A stretch of DNA of 64,000 bases from Chloropicon primus (GCA_023205875.1 CP060766.1:186001-250000); one strand, 5' to 3'. Shown: positions 1 to 11,111, counted from the first letter of the stretch. Notes: generated by a model from the sequence alone, not told the origin. Translations and numbers: made by a program.

Positions 1-1974
1 TTCACAACGAAGCTGAGGCAAACACCTCAGGTAAGAACTTTTTCCTCTACTTTTGCTCGAGAGGAAGGAAGGAAGGAGCGCTGTGTGGATTTGGATTGGA
101 CTGACTTGCTCTCGACATAATAATCTCTCTCTATCTCTATCTCTCTTGGTTTTTGTTGGCAGGTCGAGGCGGAGGAGGTGTTCGACGACTTCATAGACAA
201 TCTTCCCCTCGCGAAGAAGTACTTGCTGAGAATTGAGGGCCGTCTCCCATGGGAGCAGCAGGCGAACAAGGGCAACGCGACGGAGGAGGAGGCGGCCTTC
301 CACCGCATTCATATGCTGCACACCCAGTTGCACACTTTGTGCACCAACAGCAAGCAGGCTGCCGATTTCATTGGGCAGAGGGTAAGAGATCTGCCGAAGA
401 GCACCATAGATACTCTTCTGTCCCTGTTGGACCAGCTGAATGACTTCAACTTGAGCGACTACATCCGCCTGCTGGTCTACTGCGCGGACAAGACGAAGAA
501 GAAGGGAAGGAAGTCGAGGCCAGAGACGAGGGAGGAGAAGGTGGAACAGGAGAGGATGATCAGGTTCACGCGGCTGAGGAGGGAATCGATAAGGAGGTCG
601 GTGAACCTGAGGGCCAAGCAGACTGAGAACATGCCGCTAGAAAAGTTCGTGAACGTGATGACGAGGGCCAGGGGCCATAGCATCAACAGCCACCCCTACA
701 CCCCGCCGTCTCGACCGGTGAGCCCGAACAAGAAGAAGAAGGATCGGATCAAGAGGCTGAAGACGCCCCCGGCGGGCTCGGGATTCTTCTCGACCTCGTC
801 CGCCGACTTAGTGAGGGACTCTCTGCTTTTCGTTCAGAACGAGAGGGACCTGAACCACACTCCACTGCCGACGGGGAACACGCTCAAGGACAGGTTCCGG
901 ACGGCTGGCGCTGCCATCGCCGGCTTCTTCAATCTGGACATGGAGGAGGCCGACGAGAATGAGAACGTGCAGAGGGTTTCCACGCCAGAGAGGCTGGGAA
1001 TTAATCTCGACGACCACGAGGCCCTTCAGATGTATTCCGACCAGTGCATCAAGAGCGGCATCTCGCGCCACCCCAAGGTTCTCTTCCAGCTGGCTGGGGA
1101 GGCTTTGGAGCTCGAGGGGTGCCACCTGGGTAGAAAGGGGATGCTCCCCATCATCGAGACCCTGAAGCAGTCCTCCACCCTCAAGCTGAGGAGGATCAAC
1201 TTCGTGGATAACCACGTCACGCCCTCGCTGTGCGCCATGCTGGTCTCCGTGCTGACCACGAACCACGACCTCTTCGTGAACCACCTCGACCTGTCGTTCA
1301 ACAAGATCTCGGACGCGGGTTGCGGATCGATCGCGAACATGATCGCCTTGGCGGACAGGGACCCGGACGACGAGCTCCACTCCCTTTTCCTGGTGTCGTG
1401 CGACATCGGGCCGAAGAGCCTCAGCAGGCTGTTTTACTCCCTGAGCGACAACTTCAACTTGCAGACGCTGGACATCTCGAAAAACGTCTTGGACAAGCAG
1501 GCCGCGGGTCTTCTGGGCAGCTCCCTGCTCACGAACACCACCCTCGTCAGCTTGACCATGCAGGAAGTCGGGCTGAATGTGGCCCACATTCAGAAGATGA
1601 AGGAGGGCCTGGCCAAGAGCAAGTCCTTGACCTACCTGGATCTCTCCCAGAACCTGGGTGTCGGTTCGCCGGGAGCCGTGCTGATCTGCGAGGCCCTGCT
1701 GGACAACGACAAAGTGGAGCTGGTGAACCTGTGCAAGTGCCAGATCGACAGCAAGGCCGGGCCGACCCTCGCGGACTTGGTCATGCTGAGCAAGTCCCTG
1801 GAGGACCTCAACCTGTCCTACAACATGCTGGGAGAGACGGCGGTCTTGGCCCTGAACCTTGCCGCCCAGCGCCAGAGGTTCGGCACGGAGGTTTCCGTCC
1901 ACCTCTACGACTGCTCGTCCCCCAAAAAGTACCCGGACGGCAAGAGCACCTCGAGAAGGACGCTGTCTCCCTAA
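1..1974 (+). CDS. Leucine-rich-repeat protein, 5' end outside window
   Basis: Visible exons are 1..30 and 163..1974, joined in phase 0 across an intron with a clean donor (GTAAGAAC at 31) and a T-rich acceptor ending ttggcAG at 162. The true start lies upstream. The first about 250 residues are helical and then basic (many K/R). The C-terminal half carries RNase-inhibitor/RanGAP-type leucine-rich repeats of about 28-30 residues, with repeated LDLSFN, LDISKN, LDLSQN and LNLSYN cores. Such LRR proteins usually act as protein-binding scaffolds, and similar ones occur in axonemal and signalling complexes. I cannot assign a specific partner. The stop is TAA at 1972-1974 and TGTAA lies at 2100. Confidence 0.75.
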
Positions 1975-2761
1975 GTAAGGGCACATTCATTCGTTTGGTT
2001 TGGTTTGGTTTTGTGTGTGTGTGTGTGTGTGTGTGTGTACAATCATAATTAATGACCGTCGTCGTCGTCGTCGTCGTGCGCGCGGCGAGGGATCCAACAT
2101 GTAACACTTGCTGTATTCTAATTGTTTCCACCTTAAAAGAGAGAAGAGAAAACTCCCTCTCTGGTGAGAAGAGCCGAACCACCTGTCTCTGCAGAAGAAT
2201 CAATCCGACGGCCTCTCCCGATCCATCACATGAATTGACATGAATCAAAAAAGTTTTGCTCTTGCCCTCCGTCGTCCAGTACCTCGTCGACTTTCTGAGG
2301 ACGAGGAGATCGTTTTCGTTTTCGTTTTCGTGAAACAAATCCGAGGTACGGAAGCAAGCACAGCAAGCAAGCAAAGATGCATCGGTCGTCATCCAACAAC
2401 GGCAGTTCCGCATTCATGCATTCATTCATGCATGCACCACGTTGTCGTCGTCTTCCTCCAGCCAAGCAAGCCAAAGCTTTGAGACCCCGCAACTCAGCAG
2501 ATCTTTGATTTTCCGACGGCGGAGAATCAAATCGGATCAGAACCCAAAAACAAAAACGAGAGGCTGACAGCGCAGCAGAGAAGGAGAAGGCTTCTGTTGT
2601 TGAGTGACAGGTGGAAGGGACGCGAGGAGAAGGCTGAGGTTGAGGTTTCGTCCCTCGGTCATTATTTTTTTTTGATACGGGTCTCGTCTTAATATCTTAC
2701 GTTTGCTCTTCTTCTTCAAGAAGCCGTTTTGAGTTGGATACGCACGATACAACAAAGCGTC
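1975..2761. other. Intergenic gap with microsatellites
   Basis: Between the LRR stop and the pyrophosphatase start. It holds a (GT)n run at about 2012-2038, a (GTC)n run at about 2056-2076 and a short (TTTTCG)n run near 2313-2330. I see no coding region with convincing protein character. A C/T-rich stretch just before 2762 may be the promoter or 5' UTR of the pyrophosphatase. Confidence 0.6.
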
Positions 2762-3688
2762 ATGAGCGCAGCCAAGTTGGTGAGACCTAACCTAAGCGTG
2801 GCCAGGAACATGAGGGCGAGTCAGGCCGCTGGTGGTCCTGCGCGTTACGCGAGGAGCGAGCGGTCGAGCGTCCTCGTGGAGCGCTCGAGTTCGAGGCCGC
2901 TGAACTCATTGGCCGTCAGGGGATGTGGCTGGAACGTGCAGCACCACCACAAGAAGGCGTTCAGGCTGTTCTCTACCTTCAAGTCCGAGGCGAGCGGAGA
3001 CATGACGAGTCAGGACTTCAGGATCTTCTTCAAGGACTCGTCGAGCAAGGTGGTGTCCCCGTGGCACGACATCCCGCTCAAGAGCGGCGAGGGGACCTTC
3101 AACTTCGTGTGCGAGATCCCGAAGGAGACCTCCGCGAAGATGGAGGTGGCGACCGACGAGAAGTCCACCCCGATCAAGCAGGACATCAAGAAGGGTAACT
3201 TGAGGTTCTACCCTTACAACATCAACTGGAACTACGGCCTGTTCCCGCAGACCTGGGAGGACCCGGGCCACATCGACAAGGACTGCGAGGTCGCGGGGGA
3301 CAACGACCCAGTGGACGTGGTCGAGATCGGCTCCAGTCAGTTGGAGATGGGTGGCGTGTACGAGGTCAAGGTCCTGGGAGTTTACGCCATGATCGACGAC
3401 GGCGAGCTCGACTGGAAGGTCATCACCATCAACGTGAACGACCCAAAGGCCGACAAGGTGAACAACGTCGACGACATCGAGAGGGAGTTCCCAGGGGAGC
3501 TCGAGAAGATCTTGATCTGGTTCCGCGACTACAAGATGCCCGACGGCAAGCCGCAGAACAAGTTCGGTTACGACAACAAGTGCCTTGACAAGGACTTCGC
3601 CCTCAAGGTCATCGACGAGACCCACGAGTTCTACAACAACTTGAAGTCCGGGGCCCGCGAGAACACGGAGGAGCTCTCTCTCTCCTAA
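2762..3688 (+). CDS. PPA: Inorganic pyrophosphatase, family I, organelle-targeted
   Basis: Hydrolyses pyrophosphate to two phosphates and so pulls biosynthetic reactions forward. The first in-frame ATG is at 2762, giving 308 residues. The first about 80 residues are rich in R, S and A with few acids, as in a mitochondrial or plastid presequence. The rest is a eukaryotic-type soluble PPase. The family signature DNDPVDV (metal-binding aspartates) is visible around residue 181, and KGNLRFYPYNINWNYG and WFRDYKMPDGKPQNKFG match conserved blocks. It is intronless. AATAAA at about 3703 and TGTAA at 3719 follow the stop. Family I identity is firm. Which organelle it enters is inferred only from the presequence. 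Confidence 0.93.
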   Translation: MSAAKLVRPNLSVARNMRASQAAGGPARYARSERSSVLVERSSSRPLNSLAVRGCGWNVQHHHKKAFRLFSTFKSEASGDMTSQDFRIFFKDSSSKVVSPWHDIPLKSGEGTFNFVCEIPKETSAKMEVATDEKSTPIKQDIKKGNLRFYPYNINWNYGLFPQTWEDPGHIDKDCEVAGDNDPVDVVEIGSSQLEMGGVYEVKVLGVYAMIDDGELDWKVITINVNDPKADKVNNVDDIEREFPGELEKILIWFRDYKMPDGKPQNKFGYDNKCLDKDFALKVIDETHEFYNNLKSGARENTEELSLS

Positions 3689-3730
3689 ACTCGCCTTGCA
3701 AAAATAAAGAACATCCATTGTAACAACCAA

Positions 3731-3932
3731 CCAATGCTGCCTCTGCCCTGCTCTGCTCTGCAGGACACAGAGAGAACAAGCAGCTTGGTCAGAATGATTC
3801 CAAGAGGGTTACCGTGGCTTCCAAGCGTTTCGTGGGATGATTCACTTTCGTTCACTCACACCCTCCCTTCCCATCACCTCTGACCCCACCAATGCTGCCT
3901 CTGCCCTGCTCTGCTCTGCGGGACACAGAGAG
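3731..3932. repeat. Direct repeat pair (about 44 bp) upstream of the SDR gene
   Basis: Bases 3731-3774 and 3889-3932 are nearly identical (two visible differences), 158 bp apart. The second copy forms the leader just before the short-chain dehydrogenase start. The first copy has an intact ctctgcAG, which could serve as a splice acceptor, where the second reads ctctgcGG. Confidence 0.85.
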
Positions 3933-3945
3933 AGCGAAGATCATC

Positions 3946-4779
3946 ATGGCGACGAGGCTGATCGATGCGAAGACGGTCCTGGTGACGGGAAGCAACCGCG
4001 GCATAGGGCTTCAGTTCGTGAAGCAGTTCCTGTCCAAGGGGAACCATGTCGTAGCCACCGCAAGGAACGTGGACAAAGCGACGGAGCTGCAGAGGCTCGT
4101 GTCGGAGAACGAAGGGAAGCTGACGGTGGCTCCTTTGGATCTGTGTGACCCGGAGTCCATAGCCCGCTTGCCGAGTGAGATACCTTTCGAGCGCGTCGAT
4201 GTGGTCGTCAACAATGCAGGTGAGTCTCACGTCTCCGCCTCGTGACGAAGGTGTGTCCACTGACTTGGATCTCTGTCCATGCGCTTCTCATCCTCAAACC
4301 TTTCAATCAATCGTCGTCGTCACGGACTGAAAGGAGTTTCTGCCAACTTCAGGTCCCTCGAGGATACCAGCTCGGGGGTGATGATGGACACGTTCAGGGT
4401 CAACACCGTGGGTCCTCTGCTCGTCGCTCAGGCTATGGTGGCATCCGGAAAGTTTGGCGGAGGGGATGACAAGGCGATTCTGGCGAACGTGACGAGCAAG
4501 ATGGGTTCGATAGATGATAACGGATCTGGCGGTTCGTATGCGTACAGGGCGAGCAAGTGCGCCCTCAATATCGTGACCAAGTCCCTGAGCATTGACCTGC
4601 AGGACAAGAACATTGACACGATCCTTCTTCACCCCGGCTGGGTAAGGACGGACATGACCAACGGCAGGGGCTTGATCGACGACGTGACTAGCGTGAAGGG
4701 AATGATTTCCGTGCTCGAGGACCAGCCCGAGCTGAATGGCAAGTGGTTCGATTACAAGCACGAGGCGATTCCCTGGTGA
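3946..4779 (+). CDS. Short-chain dehydrogenase/reductase (SDR)
   Basis: Exons 3946..4219 and 4334..4779, 239 residues. The acceptor ending gaaAG at 4333 is required: the later AG at 4352 would bring an immediate stop, whereas 4334 gives the expected NNAGVSANF. Classical SDR marks are the Rossmann motif TGSNRGIGL near residue 13, NNAG at about 88-91, a Ser in the strand before the active site, and the catalytic YRASK (YxxxK). SDRs use NAD(P)H to reduce or oxidise carbonyl and alcohol groups. The closest general look is the carbonyl-reductase/C-factor type, but the substrate is unknown. An in-frame ATG at 3892 lies inside the repeated leader and is less likely to be the start. Confidence 0.9.
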
Positions 4780-5601
4780 GGACTCTCGTTGATCCGTCTC
4801 CCTGCGCGTGCGTGTGTAATAAATAATCCGTCCAAACTCGTGCGCAGGGCCAAGACCACCCACTGATGGATGAGCTTGTGGCCGCATCATCTCCACCACA
4901 TCAACGCGCACCTGAACTCTTTGTTTGCCGGGGCTCCTTGGAAAGAGGAAGGAGGGAAGGTAACCTTCCTCAAGGACCACTCCTCTCGGCCTTGCCCACA
5001 CCTCCACCCCCACCTCTATCCTCCTCGTCCTCCCCCTTCCTCGTCTTCCCTCAGCTCAATCCTTTCAAGTGAGGGCTCTTTGGAAAGAGGAAGAGACAGG
5101 GAATCAGGCAAAGGGGTCCTCCTCCCGCCCCTTGGCACCTTCCCCTCGATCACCCCCCTCCTCCCTCCTCCTCCCTCCTCCCCCCTCCCTCCTCCCTCCT
5201 CCTCGAGAGGAGTTTTCCGTTTGAATCCCTCGTTTCTGTCACTTTCTTCAAGACGGCATTACTACCCTCCTCTCCCTCCTTCCATCATCACCCCATCGTA
5301 TTTCCTTAATCAAATCCAAGATGCCGGGGAAAGAGCGTATGCTCCATTACCCCAACGACCAAGGCGACCACCTTGAGCAAAGGCGCGACCTTTGGGCGGA
5401 GTCAGAGCAAGGTAGACCGCCGCAGAAGCAAAGGAGGGCGACACATTGAGGTAGAGGAGCTCGCGAGCTTTCCGCACATACCTCACTTGTAGCATTTTGC
5501 CTCAGGGTGAGAGAGTACGGCGTCAGGAGGTGTCGTGGCTCGACAGAGAGAGAGAGAGAGAGAGCAGAGGGGTGTAGGAGGGAAGGACGAAAGGAGTGAC
5601 C
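4780..5601. other. Intergenic gap, pyrimidine-rich
   Basis: Mostly C/T-rich low-complexity sequence. It contains two related motifs, GGCTCCTTGGAAAGAGG near 4934 and GGGCTCTTTGGAAAGAGG near 5076, plus a CTCGCGAG near 5459. These resemble the promoter motif found elsewhere in the window. Proline/serine open frames here are artefacts of composition. Confidence 0.5.
5321..5449 (+). CDS. Possible 42-residue ORF or upstream exon, uncertain
   Basis: An ATG at 5321, directly after aatccaAG, opens a 42-residue frame ending TGA at 5449. It is hydrophilic and mixed in composition (starting MPGKERMLHYPNDQGDHL), unlike the surrounding low-complexity DNA. It could be a small protein, a 5' leader exon with an upstream ORF of the gene at 5602, or chance. 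I do not recognise it. Confidence 0.2.
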   Translation: MPGKERMLHYPNDQGDHLEQRRDLWAESEQGRPPQKQRRATH

Positions 5602-6534
5602 ATGGCGGAGAACGTTCCACAAGGTGCCGCCTTCGATAGGTCGTACAAGGAAGAGACGAGCTTTATCAACCACGTACCGAAGACGAGAGAGGAAAGAGAA
5701 GCACTGCGAGACAAGGACAAGCTCGAAAAAGTCAGACTCGAGGTAAGTTTTTTGGACGTCAAGGTGACGGGCCCAAGCATGGAATGCTTGCGGATGCTCG
5801 GTCCCTTCTCCTCCTTGCCTTGGCAAGGGGCCGCCCTTCTGACGAGAAGGATTCTTTTCGTTTGTTTTTGGTCTTGGAAACCGTCTTGACTTGACCCAGG
5901 ATCGCAAGGGATGTTACTACAAGTACGACGGGAACTCGGAGGACAACATCCTGCTGCCACCGCAGAACTCGTTGGCTTACCAGGATGACACCGAGAGGTT
6001 CTATCGCGACTTTGCGGCGGAGGAGTACGGCAGAAGGCTGGAGAAGAAGTTCAAAGACGACGAGCGCTACGCGAAGAAGAGGGCTGAACTCAGCGAGAGA
6101 GAGGTAGAGCGTTGGAACAAGATGGAACGGGAGTACGTGGAGAACGAGGCCAAAGCGGAGGCTTTGCAAGACAGTAGCGCGGCGAAGAGAAACGCCAGCA
6201 GCGTCAACTACAACGTCATCACCTTGAAGTACGCCAACACTCACGGAGGACAGCTCTTGAAGTACGAGGTAAGTAGAAAGAGCAACAACAACAACAACAA
6301 CAACAACAACAAGGAGAGTCGTGTTGCGTGGAGCCTAGCAGTCTGACCAGAACGTTCTCGGCGATTTTCTCCCTTTGCGCCAAACAGGATGATACCATTC
6401 GCTACCGAGCAACGCTGAGAGGCAGAGCCCTGGAGCAAAAGATGTCGAGCGTGGAGTACGACCTCCTTACCGGCGACGCAAAGATAGACAGGGTCAAGGT
6501 GTCGGACAAACCAGAGCCACCCGTGGCAAGTTGA
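5602..6534 (+). CDS. Conserved charged coiled-coil protein, possibly ciliary
   Basis: Exons 5602..5742, 5900..6268 and 6388..6534, all joined in phase 0, giving 218 residues. All donors are GTAAG. The middle is a charged helix (residues about 75-140, many E/K/R). The C-terminal third contains SVNYNVITLKY, then DDTIRYRATLRG and a YDLLTGD segment. From memory, this 'xYNxIT...RYRA...YDLLTG' pattern recurs in small proteins restricted to flagellated protists and animals, so an axonemal role is possible. That is an inference and I cannot name the family. Intron 2 carries an (AAC)n run. TGTAA follows at 6607. Confidence 0.8.
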
Positions 6535-6690
6535 ACAGGGAAAAAGGGCAGCGAGCAGGCAAGGCGGAAGACGAAAGCCGTTCCGATGTTGTTGTCCAAT
6601 TGTTTTTGTAATTCACTTGAAAGAGAAGACGCAATCTGGATTTTCCAAAATGCAAACCGAGCGTAAACTACAACCAAAGCTTGTTGTTCT

Positions 6691-7704
6691 TCAGAACGGC
6701 GGAGGAAACTTGTCCACCTGCTTCTTGACCTTGGACTCGTACTCTTTCAAGTTCTTCGTGTAATCAACGTACGCCTCTGTCTGCGCGGGACTGTTTGGGT
6801 TAGGGTCCGTCAGTAAGTCCTGAATGCCTTGAAGAATCTGCTTAATGTTAATGGAGGGTACCCAGCCCTCATCCTATTTGCGAGTAACAAATGCAGGGAG
6901 GAAAAGGAGCGAGCACAAGGGTCAGCCGCGAACGAGCAGTCCCGATCACCCGGCGAGCGTACAAAGGCCAGCAAAACAAATATGTTTTGTCGTCGCGTCG
7001 CGTCGCGTCGTCGGCAACTCACCTCATTTAGAATACTCAAGCAAACTGTGCCCGAAGGATATACGTTTGGGTGGTAGAAGTTCGCTGGAAAGCGACACTG
7101 TTCAATCACCACAATGCAGAGAAAACAATCGCCAAGTCAGCCAACCCCATTCCCCATCCTCTCTTGTTCTACCACCAGGTCGAGCTTTTCTCGCAAGGAG
7201 GCTCCCCCTCGCCGATGCTTCTCGTTCTTCGTGGCGTCCAAGGAGCTCTCAGGTATGTTCCATCGCATTGCGCCGACTCACCTTTGGAGGCTTCTGAGGA
7301 TAGTCTTCTGGAAACTCCATCCCGATTGGATAGTACCCTCCCTCCCAGATGGTGTCCTTCCTTCCCGGTATGTGACACTTCCACTTCATCAGGTTCTGGA
7401 CACCGTCATTGGTCTCCGGCCTCGCGAAGAAGCCTGGCGGATGGTCCTTCCTCCAGCGCTGCAAGAAGCGGCGAACACCAAACAAGTTTTGACTTACGTT
7501 AGCTTCAAACAAAAACTCTGACAGACGAGACGAGGTGTGAGAGAGATCTCGATCTGGTCTGCGCGTTCGGTTTGCTCGTGACTCTTGTTTGGCATCTCCG
7601 TGGGATGGGAAGAGGAGACCCTTCTTCTGAGGGGGAAGGTACTTCGTCGTCGTTCCTCCTACCTTTCGCTCTTGGGTTATCCTTCCCCTCGCTATGCTAC
7701 TCAT
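6691..7704 (-). CDS. UBC9: SUMO-conjugating enzyme UBC9
   Basis: Exons on the minus strand are 7663..7704, 7282..7458, 7023..7097 and 6691..6873, all phase 0, giving 158 residues, exactly the usual UBC9 length. The protein starts [14 protein letters not shown] and continues [11 protein letters not shown], both UBC9-specific. [17 protein letters not shown] contains the catalytic cysteine (residue about 92), which carries the SUMO thioester. Two features set UBC9 apart from ubiquitin E2s: the RKDHP N-terminus and the [14 protein letters not shown] stretch. It transfers SUMO from the E1 to target lysines, mainly in the nucleus. The short first exon (14 codons) hides the gene from simple frame scans. 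Confidence 0.95.
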
Positions 7705-7958
7705 GTTCCCTTCCCTCTCGGTGTCAGCGTCTGCCGCTTTGCTGCTGATGCGAGGACTGAGAGATTGGAGAGGCAGCCGAGCAGCAATCAGGGGGATGAA
7801 GGGGGACAAGAGAGAGAGGGGGTGATGAAAGGTACAATGGATTGCTTGCAAAGTATTATAGCTGGGGGGGGGGCTGATGGTACAGACTTAACTTAATATC
7901 GATACAATACAATACACGAACGTCGTGGGATCCCAAGAGAATCGATGCATTCGGGTGG

Positions 7959-9470
7959 TTACCGCGGCCCTGCGGTTTTCTGTTTCCGGACGAAGAGTGC
8001 CAAGAAGAAGCCGTCGGATTTGTCCTTGTTCGGGTTTACTCTGACGAGCTTATCACAGGTTTCGAACAAGGGGTAGCCCCTCCTCGGCCACTGGGGGAGG
8101 GCTTTCTCGAGCTGGAAGCCCAGCCTCTCGGCCTCTGCGAGGACCGATGCGACGACCGTTTCGTTTTCCCGAACGTGGATGGAACAAGTGGAGTACACCA
8201 CTCTCTCGACGTTTGGAAAGTTCAGGGCGTGCCTGAGACACTTCTCCTGGAAAGATGCCAGGGTGTCCACCCTTCTCTTGTCGCTTTCGCTTTGCTGCGG
8301 GCTGGAATCCGATGCCTTCAAGCCGAGGAGGTAGTCGCCCCGTGAGTGAATGGTGCCGCTGCCGCTGCACGATGGATCCAGCAAGATGGCCTTGACCGCC
8401 GCGAATTTCTTCTCCTTCCTGTGGTCCACAGCCAGGAAATCCCTGAGCTCCGGCAGAACGATGCTCCCTGCCCCGCAGTGCCTCACGTTCTTCTTCAGCC
8501 TCTCAAACCTGTTTGGGTCCAGATCAAAGGCAAAGATTTTGCCGACGGCGGCTTGGTCCCTCCCGCCCGTGGCATTCGAACCGCCGCTCGCCATGGCAAG
8601 GTGGGCCGCCAGCTGCGTGGTCTTGTTCCCGGGAGCGCTGCAAGCGTCTATCAGGCACCAAGACTTTTGGAGGGGCTCCAGGGCGTGGACTGGCATGCAA
8701 CTGGAGAGGCCCTGCTGCACGACGGATCCGTTCCTGACAAGCCTTTGGCTGTACAAGTCCGTGACCGATGCAGGCAGCTCCAGCACGTCGCCCAAGTACT
8801 TGTTTCTCTTGACATTGTCGGCGCCGTACTCCGCCGAAAGAGACTGAAACGCCTCGTCCACGGAAATCTTGAGCGTGTTCACCCGTAGGTACTTTGGGAA
8901 CGTCTTCGATTCCAGCGGGGAAAGGAGTTTGCCCCCGTCGGAGTTTGAAGAGGATGGCCTTGTCTTCACCAAGTCGTAGGCCTCAACGAGCTCAGTCTCC
9001 TGCTTCACCACAGGATTAAACTTTCTCGACTTTTGTATCTTGTCCCACTGCCCGAACAGGAGCTCGTAAACCCATACGTACACGAGACCAGCCTTTCTGG
9101 TCGTCCCCGCGCCAGAGTCCGCAAAGCTGGCTGGCTTGTCCTCCTCACCGCCGTCACCCTTGGTTCTGAACTTTCCCTCCGGAAGGACGAACTTCGCTTC
9201 CCTCAAAACTTCTTTTATGATCGTCAGGTGCTTGAGAGTCTCGCAGCACAGAGCGTAGACCTTTTTCTTGTTCTGGATCTCGTTGGCGTACACCAGCGAC
9301 TTGATAGAAGCTCCTCCCCTCCTCTGACTTTTGGCACGGAGCAGCTGGGCCACGATGTCGGCAGCTTGGTGGTGCGCCGATTGGAAAGAGCCCCCATGCT
9401 GCTTTTGGTCGCCGTGCCTTGCTCTGCCCCGAGTCTCCCCTCCTGGAGGAGAACGCCTCGGCCTCTTCAT
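7959..9470 (-). CDS. NSUN5: rRNA cytosine-C5 methyltransferase, NSUN5/Rcm1 type
   Basis: Uses S-adenosylmethionine to methylate a cytosine in large-subunit rRNA. One exon, 503 residues, starting at the first ATG (9470). The frame is open slightly further upstream but without an ATG. The SAM-binding motif DACSAPGNKTTQLAA lies at about residues 268-282, DPSCSGSG (motif IV, releasing cysteine) near 365 and VYSTCS (motif VI, catalytic cysteine) near 424. Both cysteines used by RNA m5C methyltransferases are present. The N-terminal region with VYANEIQNKKKVYALCCETLKHL matches the NSUN5/Rcm1 branch rather than NSUN2 or NOP2. It is divergent from the uL2m gene at 9849 and shares its promoter interval. 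Confidence 0.92.
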   Translation of the reverse strand: MKRPRRSPPGGETRGRARHGDQKQHGGSFQSAHHQAADIVAQLLRAKSQRRGGASIKSLVYANEIQNKKKVYALCCETLKHLTIIKEVLREAKFVLPEGKFRTKGDGGEEDKPASFADSGAGTTRKAGLVYVWVYELLFGQWDKIQKSRKFNPVVKQETELVEAYDLVKTRPSSSNSDGGKLLSPLESKTFPKYLRVNTLKISVDEAFQSLSAEYGADNVKRNKYLGDVLELPASVTDLYSQRLVRNGSVVQQGLSSCMPVHALEPLQKSWCLIDACSAPGNKTTQLAAHLAMASGGSNATGGRDQAAVGKIFAFDLDPNRFERLKKNVRHCGAGSIVLPELRDFLAVDHRKEKKFAAVKAILLDPSCSGSGTIHSRGDYLLGLKASDSSPQQSESDKRRVDTLASFQEKCLRHALNFPNVERVVYSTCSIHVRENETVVASVLAEAERLGFQLEKALPQWPRRGYPLFETCDKLVRVNPNKDKSDGFFLALFVRKQKTAGPR

Positions 9471-9515
9471 CAAGTGTAACCTCCGCTCCAACCTTCAACC
9501 TTGCGCCCCTTGCTT

Positions 9516-9712
9516 CGAGCCAAGGCTTCTTTCGAAAGAGGAAGAGGTTATCCCTCGATCTCCTCGTCGTCCTCGTCCCCTCAAACCCCTCCTCCCCCTC
9601 TGGCTCGTCCAGACCTCTTACGATTGCGTTGCTTTCCTCCTCCTCCTCCTCGTCCAATCCTCACCACAGCTCCGTTTCCTTCGAGGGGCGGCTCTTTCGA
9701 AAGCCCTCGACA
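9516..9712. promoter_or_regulatory. Divergent promoter with two copies of the TCGAAAG motif
   Basis: Between the 5' ends of NSUN5 (9470, minus) and uL2m (9849, plus). Two palindromic cores are present: GGCTTCTTTCGAAAGAGG at about 9521 and GGCTCTTTCGAAAGCCCTCG at about 9690. The same core recurs in other divergent gaps of the window. A function in transcription is inferred from position only. Confidence 0.5.
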
Positions 9713-9848
9713 AGACGCTTGCCACTGTCTGGCTTCCTCCCGCACCTCCTTCCTCCTTCCGTCCCCCTCGAGCCGCTTCCGCTTCCCTCCGCTCGCCCTC
9801 TGGTGCAGACCTGGGCCGCCAGTGGGGAAGAGAAGAGTGATCGCAGCG

Positions 9849-10195
9849 ATGGCGTCGTTCATGGCGTCGTTCGGAAGACTCGCCGGCCTCGCGAGGTCCG
9901 TGCGCGAGGCGGTGGTGGTAAACTACGGCGTCGCGACGAAGGCAGTTCATGCGCAGACCAGGAGCTACGCTCCCATGAAGTTGTACAAGCCAACGACGCC
10001 AGGACAGAGGCACAAGATCACCGTGAGGAGAGACCACTTGTGGAAAGGAAAACCATTCAGAGCCTTGACGAAAGGAAAGAGGTCCACGGGAGGTAAGTCC
10101 ATGAGTCGGAGGGATCGTGCGATACCGTCGTCTTCGCCCCGTATAGACCTCGAGCAAACCTCTCTTTCCACGGAGCTCCATCCTCCATCCTCCTC

Positions 10196-10236
<41 letters not shown>

Positions 10237-11111
10237 CATGAAGCGTGAAGCGTGAAGCGTGAAGCATGAGCTGACGTGTTTTGTGTTGTGTCTGTGGATG
10301 GGTTGAAGGACGGAACAATACGGGAAGGATCACTGCGTTCCATAGGGGCGGAGGGCATAAGCGGAGGCTGAGGCTTGTTGACGTTCACAGGACTCTGTAT
10401 GGGGTGGAAGGGACCGTGAAGAGGCTGGAATATGACCCGAACAGGTCTGCAGACATTGCCTTGGTGGAGTACGACCACCCTGGGAACGTGGAGGGAAGCC
10501 AGGGGGACGAGATTGCCGACCTGCTGGCGAGCAACTCCTTTGTGAAGAAGAGGCATGCGTACATCATCGCCCCGGAGGGTCTGAAGCCCGGCGATAGAGT
10601 GGTGTCGAACGGTAAGGACGCGGCCGTGTCCCCAGGAAACGCTTTCAAGCTGAGAGACATTCCGGTGGGGGTGGAGATCCACAACATTGAGCTTAGGCCG
10701 GGGAAAGGCGGGCAGCTCGTGAGGTCCGCCGGTGTCACCGCCACCCTGATGAGGAGGGAGGCGGAGGACGGGTACTGCATTGTAAAATTACCCTCCGGGG
10801 AGCAAAGATACGTCCTCGGTGAGTGCATGGCAAGCATCGGGGCCGTTGGCAACAAGGACCACCACAACAGAAAGCTAGGCAAGGCCGGGGCAAACAGGTG
10901 GAGGGGTCGGAGGCCCGTGGTGCGAGGCGTGGCAATGAACCCAGTGGACCACCCCCACGGAGGAGGTGAGGGAAAGTCCTCGGGAGGCAGGCCGAGCTCG
11001 ACGCCGTGGGGCAAGCCCACAAAGGGCTACAGAACCAGAAAGAAAAAGAAGGAGAGCGACAAGTTCGTACACTTGAGTAGGCACCACGCGAAGAGGAAGA
11101 AATCTCGCTAA
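9849..11111 (+). CDS. MRPL2: Mitochondrial ribosomal protein uL2m
   Basis: Exons 9849..10092 and 10309..11111, 348 residues. The intron contains a (CT)n run and ends gttgAAG, and the junction restores [21 protein letters not shown], a hallmark of bacterial-type L2. The C-terminus has the L2 signature [20 protein letters not shown] and then a basic tail. The N-terminal about 45 residues ([20 protein letters not shown] and on) are basic, hydroxylated and free of acids until E20, as expected for a mitochondrial presequence, and bacterial L2 homologues start near the [12 protein letters not shown] stretch. A plastid destination cannot be fully excluded, but plastid L2 is usually plastid-encoded. 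L2 helps build the peptidyl-transferase centre. TGTAA at 11146. Confidence 0.92.

Noticed and set aside
808-1986. 392-codon minus frame opposite the LRR gene
   Set aside because: Shadow of a GC-rich sense gene; the sense strand has clear LRR repeats.
4353-4779. Alternative SDR acceptor at 4352
   Set aside because: It gives a stop within ten codons and destroys the NNAG region. The acceptor at 4333 restores NNAGVSANF.
4870-5376. 168-codon plus frame
   Set aside because: Proline/serine low complexity from C/T-rich DNA, no domain.
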